From Portulaca oleracea (taxonomy: Eukaryota; Streptophyta; Magnoliopsida; Caryophyllales; Portulacaceae), in contig CM055893.1 in NCBI GenBank assembly GCA_029582165.1, positions 28,671,679 through 28,735,678 of the forward strand: a DNA stretch of 64,000 nt, given 5' to 3'. This document shows positions 1 to 9,130 of the stretch, piece by piece. Every line of letters begins with the position of its first letter. Positions within the stretch are counted from its first letter, which is position 1. The notes beneath the pieces were generated by a model. It had not been told where the DNA came from. It worked only from the letters and a program-made list of their open reading frames with translations, and ran no database searches. The position numbers and the translations under genes are program-made.

Positions 1-862
1 ACCGCAACCTAGGATCAAGCTCTTCCTAACCACTTGGGTGCCATGCCAAGATACAATAGAAGAAAGGGGGTGAGAGTTTATCCAAACACTCGAGAGAAAG
101 CTAAAAGCTTAACTATTTTCATAATTTAAAAGGTGTGTTTGCCTTGAGAGGCTTACAATCCTATTTATACTAGGAGAGTCCTTAAGGACTAGAACTCCTA
201 CTTGGCGTGCAAGCCAAGCTATTCTATCGTAGGAGAATCTAACTTGGCGTGTAATTCAAGTAGAACTCCTCTATCTAGACGCCATCCTACAACTACTCTC
301 CCTTGGATTAGAACCCTTATCCTAGGGTGAGTTTGTTATAACAAACCTTATCCTAGTTGTTATTGGCTTCCTCATCCAATTTGGATTAGTTACAAAATAG
401 CCAATTCTATCTAGGAATCAAATAAGTGACGCATATTCTAACTAAACAACACGATAATAGTAAACCTAGGATGATCAAGTTTATAATTCACTTGTCATCT
501 TACATTACTCTAAAAATTAAAAACACACCAAAACTATTAAAAGCTATAATTAAATAAATTACATCCAAAAATCAAGATTATAAAATTGAGCTTGAATTTC
601 TTGACTTGGACGTGTGATCCTTGGGCCCAACTAGGATGTTTGAACATCCTCCTGAAATAAGAGACACACCATATGAATGGGACTTTGTAATTCAACTTTG
701 TATCCTCCTTCTTTAGTCCACATTTTATGAATGAACCGAATCTCCCTTGTTGGGCCTGTATTGGACGGAGTATTTTGATGAAAGACCCTTTCTTGATACT
801 TATACTTTAATTGGGTCTTTTTAATTGGGCTTGGGGAACTTAGCGTGGGCTGATTTCCATCA
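1..862 (-). repeat. LTR-like end, copy 1 of a tandem gypsy unit
   Basis: This stretch recurs almost base for base at 3507-4238, so it is the end of a repeated unit. On the minus strand it follows the polyprotein fragment and begins TGATGG just after a purine tract at 863-876, the position expected of a 3' LTR. A minus-strand TATAAATA box lies at 162-169. The other LTR edge is outside the window, so no target duplication can be checked. The LTR boundaries are inferred from the TG/CA ends and from the tandem arrangement. Confidence 0.55.
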
Positions 863-2801
863 TTCCCCCCTTGTTGAAAGAAGTTTGTCCTCAAACTTGG
901 AGGTTCAAGTTCAAGGACTTTGGTTGGCCCAACTGTAAACTCCACGTGAATCATGACCTTCACGTGAACCATGGTTGCTCCAGTAAACTCTACGTGAATC
1001 AGCGCCTTCATGTGAGCTGCGATCTCCTCAGTAGATGGTTCGGGCTGGCCTCCATTATTCTCCATGAACCTTGGCTCCCCAAAGGTGAGACCAAGGTTAG
1101 ACAAATCTCCAACATTCTTCCATGGTGACCAAGAATTTAGCTTCGAACTTGTTGGAATGAAAGAGATCTTCTTACTGTACAAACGAAGTTGGCTTCCATT
1201 CTCTTCCATGAATCTAGGGTCACCGAACTTCTCACAGTAATAAGTTAAAGGACGACCCTCTTGAGATGGAATTGATAGGACAGTTCCAATACTAACTCCT
1301 GAAGCATTACACTCAACCTCAGACTTCTTATCAAAATTGTGTATAGTTAGGACAAGTGTGGTGCAAAGTTTTCTTTTGCTGGTGTTGAACACTTGCTGGA
1401 TTGTTGGAGTCCATGAAGACTCCTTAGACTTTAGTAACTCGGCTACAGGGATAGAATAGTGCTGAAATTCTTCACAAACCTCTTATAGAAAGAAGTCAAG
1501 CCGTGGAAGATTCGATCACCAAGAATACTGGTTGGAGTAGACCACTGCTTGCTAGCTTTGACATTTTCTCCATCAATCTGGATCATTTCAACCGAGAGTA
1601 CATAGCCAAGAAGGACTATGTTGTTGATGAAGAAGTAACACTTGGATAGATTCACATGCATCTTTTCTTGAGCTAAGATCTCCAGAACAGATTGGAGGTG
1701 AAATGTATGATCTTTCTCACTCTTGCTATTCACAAGTATGTCATCAAAGTAGGAACCAACACACTTGCTAATAAGGGGCTTCAAAACCTGATTCATCAAT
1801 CTCATTAAAGCATAAAGCACATTAGTTAGTCGAGTAGTCATGACTAACCATTCATAGAGATCTCCTTTGGTAATCACACACTTCTTAGACCAATCTCTGT
1901 AACGACTCGGGTACCATCTAGTTCGTCCATTAGATCTTCAATTTTAGGAAACCTGTACTTGGTAGTACTCTTGTTGATGCACAGACGTTGGTTTCCTTCT
2001 TTCTTTGTAATCACAAGGGTAGGGTTTGTGCATGGATTGAAAACTTCTTTGATCATACCCTTTGTTTGAAGATCATCAACTTGCTTTTGAACCTTTGGAG
2101 GTTCACTAGGGTTTTCGTGAGTTGCTTTGACTGGTTTAGGGACCAAATCAGCTTGAACATCACGTTGGGATGGGTGGATGACGAGAGGGTTGCTGTGGCT
2201 TGGATTTTCATGGGTTGGCTCTTTGTGGCTATGGTTTGTGTTTGGGTCTAAGGGAGTGATTTCCTTATTCTCACTAAACTCAGGGCGTTCAGTGGTCATA
2301 AAAGTGATGGGATTCTGATCATTCTCTTTGGGTGGGGAGGAATTGGCTATTTTTTGTGTAGCTAGGGTGATTTTTTTGTGGTTTAAACTGAATTTGTAAG
2401 AGTTGGCTCTTCCATCATGCATCACACTCTTGTCAAATAACAAAGAATCTTCCCAGCAGAATATGACAAGCATCCATAAGCAATACATCACACCAAATAG
2501 AATCTTGATAATTCTTGCCAATGGAAAAGCTTACCAAACATCGTTGAGTCACTTGTAATCCTTCACCTTGATGAAGCCATTGAATGGTGTAGGGCTTGGG
2601 ATGTGGACTGGTTTCCAGCTGAAGTTTGTCCACCATAGTTGTTGAAGCCACGTTGGTGCAGCTTCCTCCATCAACGATTAAAGAACATACCTTTCCTTTA
2701 ATGGTGCAGCGAGACTGAAAGATAACCTTTCGTTGCTGTTGATCTTCAGGAATAATCAAACTGCTGAGGATCCTCCTCATAAATAGCAATTCGTGTGCCA
2801 T
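863..2801 (-). pseudogene. pol: gypsy polyprotein fragment, copy 1 (PR-RT-partial RNase H)
   Basis: The frame is broken. 2801-2433 encodes an aspartic protease domain with the motif IVDGGSCTNVAS. 2521-1874 and 1877-1443 encode RT pieces, including YFDDILVNS. 1392 leftwards encodes the start of RNase H (VECNASGV). Compared with copy 2, about 40 bp of RT motif A are missing near 1885-1895, which causes a frame break. The usual Asp of the RNase H motif (ECDAS) is Asn here. The normal RNase H remainder and the integrase core are absent and are replaced by unrelated codons that run to the purine tract. The YFDDIL signature suggests a chromovirus-type Ty3/gypsy element. Confidence 0.75.
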
Positions 2802-3372
2802 GGTAGGGGCTTGGAACGTCCAGGGTGACGTTGGGTAAGAAGGGGTAATGTGTTTTAGGCTGTTTGTGGAGTTTAGGGTTGCAGGTTGGTACTTAAGGTT
2901 TGAAGGTTATGTGTTTGGGTATTGCAGGTTTAAGCTTTAGACTTGCAGGCCAAGCAATTAGACTTGGAGGTTAAGCTTTTGGAATTTGTCGTGAAAAAGA
3001 GAGGGAATATTCTCGTGAAAAAGGGAGGTTTTGTGGAGGCTATTTTATCGTGAGGACTTTTGTGATTTCAAGATTCAAGAAAGATTGAATCTTGAACGGG
3101 GAAAGAGGGAAAGATTGATGAATCTTGGATGAGGGTTGGATGAGGGATTGACATGAGGTAGGAGGGGAGAGGATTGGCGTTGGAATTGATGGAGAGGGAG
3201 GGAGTAATAGGTTGTTAGAAGAGAGAGACAGAGTTTGTTGAGAGGTTGTTATTGAGAGAGAAAAGAGAGGAGGTGAATATTTTGTGAGAGGAGGGAGAGG
3301 GGGACGTTTGAGGGGGTAAAGAGGAGGTGGAAGGTGGCGTTGGGTGGGATAGATAGGAGGTAGGGATTTGGT
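2802..3372 (-). other. leader of tandem unit, purine-rich on the plus strand
   Basis: No gene is seen. On the minus strand this is a CT-rich leader between the putative LTR end near 3373 and the protease start at 2801. 3120-3360 is dominated by GAGAGG-type words. A standard primer binding site (TGGTATCAGAGC type) is not visible next to 3373, so the leader boundary is uncertain. Confidence 0.4.
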
Positions 3373-4238
3373 TGTGACATAACTATATTGATAGAAAGCT
3401 CACAAAGGAATTACCTTAACTATATTGATAGAAAGGTAAGAATGGATAGAACTAGGTTTCTAACTTGAATCCATAAGATGAACAACCTAGGGCTTACTTG
3501 ATCTAGACCGCAACCTAGGATCAAGCTCTTCCTAACCACTTTGGTGCCATGCCAAGATACAATAGAAGAAAGGGGGTGAGAGTTGATCCAAACACTCGAG
3601 AGAAAGCTAAAAGCTTAACTATTTTCATAATTCAAGTAGAACTCCTCTATCTAGACGCCATCCTACTACTACTCTCCCTTGGATTAGAATCCTTATCCTA
3701 GGGTGAATTTGTTATAACAAACCTTATCCTAGTTGTTATTGGCTTCCTAATCCAATTTGGATTAGTTACAAAATTGCCAATTCTATCTAGGAATCAAATA
3801 AGTGACGCATATTCTAACTAAACCACACGATAATAGTAAACCTAGGATGATCAAGTTTATAATTCACTTGTCATCTTACATTATTCTAAAACTTAAAAAC
3901 ACACCAAAACTATTAAAAGCTATAATTAAATAAATTACATCCAAAAATCAAGATTATAAAATTGAGCTTGAATTTCTTGACTTGGACGTGTGATCCTTGG
4001 GCCCAACTAGGATGTTTGAACATCCTCCTGAAATAAGAGACACACCATATGAATGGGACTTTGTAATTCAAGTTTGTATCCTCCTTCTTTAATCCACATT
4101 TTATGAATGAACCAAATCTTCCTTGTTGGGCCTGTATTGGACGGAGTATTTTGATGAAAGACCCTATCTTGATACTTATACTTTAATTGGGTCTTTTTAA
4201 TTAGGCTTGGGGAACTTAGCGTGGGCTGATTTCCATCA
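3373..4238 (-). repeat. LTR-like segment between tandem copies, TATA deleted
   Basis: Read on the minus strand it begins TGATGG at 4238 and ends near TCACA at 3373, giving TG/CA ends. Compared with 1-862 it lacks 130 bp at about 3629. The missing block lies between two TAATT words of copy 1 (122-126 and 252-256) and contains the TATA box at 162-169. The LTR-internal-LTR-internal order is what unequal recombination between LTRs produces. Confidence 0.5.
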
Positions 4239-5859
4239 TTCCCCCTTGTTGAAAGAAGTTTGTCCTCAAACTTGGAGGTTCAAGTTCAAAGACTTTGGTT
4301 GGCCCAACTGTAAACTCCACGTGAATCAAGACCTTCACGTGAACCATGGTTGCTTCAGTAAACTCTACGTGAATCAGCGCCTTCAGGTGAGCTGCGATCT
4401 CCTCAGTAGATGGTTCTGGCTGGCCTCCATTATTCTCCATGAACCTTGGCTCCCCAAAGGTGAGACCAAGGTTAGACAGATCTCCATCATTCTTCCCTGG
4501 TGACCAAGAATTTAGCTTTGAACTTGTTGGACTGAAAGAGATCTTCTTACTATACAAACGGAGTTGGCGTCCATTCTCTTCCATGAATCTAGGGTCACCG
4601 AATTTCTCACAGTAATAAGTTAAAGGACGACCCTTTTGAGATGGAACTGATAGGACAATTCCAATACTAACTCCTGAAGCATCACACTCAACCTCAGACT
4701 TCTTATCAAATCTGTGTATAGTTAGGACAAGTGTGGTGCAAAGTTTTCTTTTGCTGGTGTTGAACACTTGCTGGATTGTTGGAGTCCATGAAGACTCCTT
4801 AGACTTTAGTAACTCGGCTACAGGGGATAGAATAGTGCTGAAATTCTTCACAAACCTCTTATAGAAAGAAGTCAAGCCGTGGAAGATTCGATCACCAAGA
4901 ATACTGGTTGGAGTAGACCACTCCTTGCTAGCTTTGACATTTTCTCCATCAATCTGGATCATTTCAACCGAGAGTACATAGCCAAGAAGGACTATGTTGT
5001 TGATGAAGAAGTAACACTTGGATAGATTCACATGCATCTTTTCGTGAGCTAAGATCTCCAGAACAAATTGGAGGTGAAAAGTATGATCTTTCTCACTCTT
5101 GCTATTCACAAGTATGTCATCAAAGTAGACAACAACACACTTGCTAATAAGGGGCTTCAAAACCTGATTCATCAATCTCATTAAAGCATAAAGCACATTA
5201 GTTAGTCGAATAGTCATGACTAACCATTCATAGAGATCTCCTTTGGTATTGATAGAAGTATCCCCTTCTTGAATTCGAACTGGATTAGGATACCCACTTC
5301 TTAGACCAATCTCTATAACGACTCGGGTACCATCTAGTTCGTCCATTAGATCTTCAATTATAGGAAACCTGTACTTGGTAGTACTCTTGTTGATGCACAG
5401 ACGTTGGTTTCCTTCTTTCTTTGTAATCACAAGGGTAGGGTTTGTGCATGGACTGAAAACTTCCTTGATCATACCTTTTGTTTGAAGATCATCAACTTGC
5501 TTTTGAACCTTTGGAGGTTCACTAGGTTTTTCGTGAGTTGCTTTGACTGGTTTAGGGGCCAAATCAGCTTGAACATCACGTTGGGATGGGTGGATGACGA
5601 GAGGGTTGCTGTGGTTTGGATTTTCGTGGGTTGGCCTTTTGTGGCTAGGGTTTGTGTTTGGGTCTAAGGGAGTGATTTCCTTATTCTCACTAAACTTACG
5701 GCGTTCAGTGGTCATAAAAGTGATGGGATTTGGATCACTCTCTTTGGGTGGGGAGGGATTGGTTATTATTTGTGGAGCTAGGGTGATTTTTTTGTGGTTG
5801 AACCTGAATTTGTAAGTGTTGGCTCTTCCATCATGCATCACACTCTTGTCAAATAACAA
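4216..5859 (-). CDS. pol: open 547-codon RT-RNase H fusion frame, copy 2 (catalytically degraded)
   Basis: One uninterrupted frame. Residues 1-110 are a polar, proline-rich linker. RT follows from about residue 125, with VYFDDIL near residue 243. An RNase H start (VECDASGV) lies near residue 385. From about residue 415 the sequence leaves the family and becomes repeats of the type GDPRFMEENG/GEPRFMENNG, ending in codons over the purine tract. The family motif A, KIDLRSGYHQ, reads EIGLRSGYPN here, so the catalytic Asp is Gly. The LTN-AxxTF block is also altered. Enzymatic activity is therefore unlikely although the frame is open. Integrase is missing. Confidence 0.7.
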   Translation of the reverse strand: MLFDKSVMHDGRANTYKFRFNHKKITLAPQIITNPSPPKESDPNPITFMTTERRKFSENKEITPLDPNTNPSHKRPTHENPNHSNPLVIHPSQRDVQADLAPKPVKATHEKPSEPPKVQKQVDDLQTKGMIKEVFSPCTNPTLVITKKEGNQRLCINKSTTKYRFPIIEDLMDELDGTRVVIEIGLRSGYPNPVRIQEGDTSINTKGDLYEWLVMTIRLTNVLYALMRLMNQVLKPLISKCVVVYFDDILVNSKSEKDHTFHLQFVLEILAHEKMHVNLSKCYFFINNIVLLGYVLSVEMIQIDGENVKASKEWSTPTSILGDRIFHGLTSFYKRFVKNFSTILSPVAELLKSKESSWTPTIQQVFNTSKRKLCTTLVLTIHRFDKKSEVECDASGVSIGIVLSVPSQKGRPLTYYCEKFGDPRFMEENGRQLRLYSKKISFSPTSSKLNSWSPGKNDGDLSNLGLTFGEPRFMENNGGQPEPSTEEIAAHLKALIHVEFTEATMVHVKVLIHVEFTVGPTKVFELEPPSLRTNFFQQGGMMEISPR

Positions 5860-6217
5860 AGAATCTTCCCACTAGAATATGACAAGCATCCATAAGCAAT
5901 ACATCACACCAAATAAAAACTTGATAATTCTTGCCAATGGAAAAGCTTACCAAACATCGTTGAGTCACTTGTAATCCTTCACCCTGATGAAGCCATTGAA
6001 TGGTGTAGGGCTTGGGATGTGGACTGGTTTCCAGCTGAAGTTTGTCCACCATAGTTGTTGAAGCCACGTTGGTGCAGCTTCCTCCATCAACGATTAAAGA
6101 ACATACCTTTCCTTTAATGGTGCAGCGAGACTGAAAGATAACCTTTCGTTTCTGTTGATGTTCAGGAACAATCAAACTGCTGAGGATCCTCCTCATAAAG
6201 AGCAATTCGTGTGCCAT
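5849..6217 (-). CDS. gypsy aspartic protease fragment, copy 2
   Basis: A 122-residue frame with the protease active-site motif VDGGSCTNVAS at about residues 43-53, followed by the CDVLLMDACHILVGR block that closes plant gypsy protease domains. It overlaps the start of the RT frame by 11 bases in another frame. The family normally has gag in front and RT fused behind. Here gag is absent, and the RT frame is separated from it by a frameshift. The copy 1 equivalent is 2433-2801. Confidence 0.7.
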   Translation of the reverse strand: MAHELLFMRRILSSLIVPEHQQKRKVIFQSRCTIKGKVCSLIVDGGSCTNVASTTMVDKLQLETSPHPKPYTIQWLHQGEGLQVTQRCLVSFSIGKNYQVFIWCDVLLMDACHILVGRFFVI

Positions 6218-6497
6218 GGTAGGGGCTTGGAACGTCCAGGGTGACGTTGGGTAAGGGGTAATGTGTTTTAGGTTGTTTGTGGAGTTTAGGGTTGCAGGTT
6301 GGTACTTAAGGTTTGAAGGTTATGTGTTTGGGTATTGCAGGTTTAAGCTTTGGATTTGCAGGCCAAGCAATTAGACTTGCAGGTTAAGCTTTTGGAATTT
6401 GTCGTGAAAAAGAGAGGGAATATTCTCGTGAAAAAGGGAGGTTTTGTGGAGGCTATTTTATCGTGAGGACTTTTGTGATTTCAAGATTCAAGAAAGA
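6218..6497 (-). other. leader of copy 2, cut at a repeat junction
   Basis: It matches 2802-3089 closely and then stops abruptly at about 6497 inside the word AAGAAAGATTG, where copy 1 continues with its own leader. No gene is seen. Confidence 0.55.
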
Positions 6498-6781
6498 TTG
6501 CGATCTCCTCAATAGATGGTTTTGGGTGGCCTCCATTATTCTCCATGAACCTTGGCTCCCCAAAGGTGAGACCAAGGTTAGACAGATCTCCAGCATTCTT
6601 CCCTGGTGACCAAGAATTTAGCTTTGAACTTGTTGGACTGAAAGAGATCTTCTTACTGTACAAACAGAGTTGGCTTCCATTCTCTTCCATGAATCTAGGG
6701 TCACCGAACTTCTCACAGTAATAAGTTAAAGGACGACCCTCTTAAGATGGAACTGATAGGATAGTTCCAATACTAACTCCT
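6498..6781 (-). repeat. third partial copy of the gypsy unit
   Basis: The sequence matches 1019-1304 and 4391-4677, the chimeric 3' part of the polyprotein frame with both FMEENG/FMENNG blocks. Both edges are abrupt. The left edge is joined to the copy 2 leader with only about 2 bp of shared sequence. The right edge is joined to the LTR of element A. It is a rearrangement product, not an intact insertion. Confidence 0.7.
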
Positions 6782-6784
6782 AAA

Positions 6785-7939
6785 ACCCGTAAAAATAATA
6801 AAATAATTCCGGTCTACGAAACCCAATTCTAAGCTCGGGGGTAAGGATACAAACTCAAGAATTATAAGAACTCTTGAATTCGCCCGTTAGAAAACGGACT
6901 CTACTAAAATCGACATTAAAATGAAAAAAAGCGAGGAGAAGTTTAATTAATGCCGCAAATTTATATTCTTAACATGCATTATAAAACAAGATTTTTGATT
7001 TACAAAATATGAACGTATAATGTAAAGTAAAGCACAGATTACATGATTAAAATAATAACGAAAAGGAATGTAAAAACAGACCTCGTTGGTTTAGGAGCCC
7101 GAATGTGCCGTTCGAAGATCTTGATCTTGCCTTGACTTGGTTAAATGGAAGGATGAGTATGAGAATGGTAGTAGGATAGTATGTGAGTGATGATTCTGGT
7201 ATAGTTAGGGAATGGTAATATGAATATAAATGTAAGAGAGAGAGTTTTGAGAGAGTGGATGTAGGATTATGATAATAGTAGAGTAAGGGTAGAATAATGG
7301 TGTAAGTTGGTGATCATTGGTGAGAATGGGAATATAATGGTGGTAGTTTATGAGAGTTGTTGATGAAATGGATGGAAGTATGGAATTTTGAGGGGAGATT
7401 TAAGTAGAGTATGAGTGTTGTGAAGGATAGTTGATGGTATGAGTGGAAGAATGGAGGGGGTATTTATAGTTGAGTGAGGTGAGGTTTAGGAGGGAAAATC
7501 ATAGGGGACACATCCCCATGATCATGCCATGCAATCACGTAGCTTCCAAGTCAAGGCCAAGGTCAAAGCGCATGGGGCTAATATCAAGGGAGGATGATCA
7601 TATTTTTGGCGCCAGATTTTTGAAGGTAAAACCCGCGCGGGTTTTATAATATCCAGACACGGATCGGTGACGTGGACAAAGTCAAAACGACGCACTTAGG
7701 TTATAGATAACCCGCGCGGGTTTTGGAGTGGGCCGGGGCGCGCCTTGGGCCGGTCTTGGTTCTAGGCCGTCTTCTTCGACTTAAAACCCGTGTGGGTTTT
7801 GCTACTGGAAGTGGACCGGCTTGTTTTGATTTATTTGCATCGCTTGCTACATTGGCCCAATGATGTATCCGGCCTTCGATGTTTTTATTCACACTTTTGA
7901 TAAGTCGGGATTATATTGGTGCAAATCCTGGTGTCTACA
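6785..7939 (-). repeat. element A 3' LTR, truncated
   Basis: It matches 24763-25921 closely. The terminal TGTAGACACC (minus strand) ends at 7939. The last 515 bp or so of the LTR (equivalent to 24247-24762) are missing at the junction with the gypsy fragment. A minus-strand TATAAATACCCC lies near 7461-7468. Three palindromes lie upstream of it at 7628-7645, 7709-7724 and 7783-7800. Confidence 0.9.
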
Positions 7940-7956
7940 GAGAGCCCCCACTTTGA
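7940..7956 (-). promoter_or_regulatory. polypurine tract of element A
   Basis: The minus strand reads AAAGTGGGGGCTCTC immediately before the LTR start TGTAGACACC. The same tract precedes the 3' LTR of element B at 53926-53940, which supports its role as plus-strand primer. Confidence 0.8.
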
Positions 7957-7984
7957 TCGAGTCCGAATTCGACGAAGGTCAAAG

Positions 7985-8510
7985 TAGACTTCATGTCTGT
8001 CTTGATGCTGGCGGTGCTCTTTTATATGGCGACCGGTTGATGACGTTGTCGGTAACATTTAGGTGGCCACCGTTGGACGACTACTGCTGAAGATGTCGTT
8101 GGAGACCTTTAGGTGGAATCCGTTTGGACGACTGCTGCTGTTGATGAGGTTGTAGGTAACCTTTAGGTGGTAACCATTGGACGACTGATGCTGAAGATGT
8201 CGTTGGAGACCTTTATGTGGAACCCGTTTAAACGACTGCTGCTGACGACATCGTTGGAGGCCTTTAGGTGGCGACCGTTGGATGACTATAATTGACGACA
8301 TCGGTGGAGGCCTTTAGGTGGCGACCGTTGGACGGCTGTAGTTGTTGGTGCTCTTTTGTCTGGTAACCGGATAACAGATGGTCCCTTTTTAGCGGCGACC
8401 CAATGATGGTGCTCTTTTATACGACAACCTGACAATGGATGGTCCCTTTCAGCGGCGAGCGGATGATGGTGCTCTTTTATGTGGCAACATGAAAATCATC
8501 AGAAAAGTAA
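7985..8510. repeat. diverged tandem repeats, about 50 bp then 60 bp periods
   Basis: In the first part the word TTTAGGTGG (or a close variant) recurs at 8058, 8108, 8162, 8212, 8263 and 8313, about 50 bp apart, with GTTGGACGACTG between. In the second part GGTGCTCTTTT recurs at 8347, 8408 and 8468, 60-61 bp apart. The array sits between the 3' LTR and the antisense aORF1 promoter. Element B has a 39 bp array in the same place. Frames through it are by-products of the repetition. Confidence 0.8.
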
Positions 8511-8629
8511 ATATTAGTTTTTGCAAAAATGCAAATGGGTTCAGATTTTTACCTAAATGTTGGGGACCCTTGGGTCGCAGGAACTTGGGCCACTGAATTT
8601 GGGTCGCTGAAAAAATTTTGTGTTTGTAT

Positions 8630-8935
8630 AAAACCCGTGCGGGTTTTATGACTCCTACTGTGCCATTAAAAAGCGCTAGGTCGCGAAAAATGGGCCTGTA
8701 GGGTGCTCAAAACCCGCGCGGGTTTTGGCCCCTTTTTCCCTTTTTTTTCCTCGTGAAGGGAATCAATGGTGGGCCATGCATTTGTGTGGACGAGAGGGTG
8801 CCACACAGCTCGGTCTCCTCTTTGGGTGGCAAAGGGATGACCTTTGGATTTTCGGCCAATGAAACGCATTTGGCATCTCGAGGCGGGTCCTAGAAACGAG
8901 TGGTTCATATTCACTCAACATTTCTATAAATACCA
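8630..8935 (+). promoter_or_regulatory. aORF1 promoter of element A: two palindromes and TATA
   Basis: Palindromes AAAACCCGTGCGGGTTTT (8630-8647) and AAAACCCGCGCGGGTTTT (8709-8726) are 79 bp apart. CTATAAATACC follows at 8924-8934, and then a CT-rich leader. The design copies the LTR promoter of the same element. The proposed aORF1 start lies about 200 bp downstream. Transcription is inferred. Confidence 0.6.
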
Positions 8936-9130
8936 AGCCTCATTCACCTCTTTCATTCACATCTTCCATCTTCAACTCTTCTTTACCTCTCCAGCTTCTC
9001 ATTCTCTCTCTGGAAATCTGCTTTTTTGGAGATAATTCGGGTTCTTGAGAAAATGCATCGCTGAGGTCGCAAAAATCCTCCTCTTCCTCATGCTTTTTTG
9101 GAGATAAAACGAGTGGCATGGCCTCACGAG

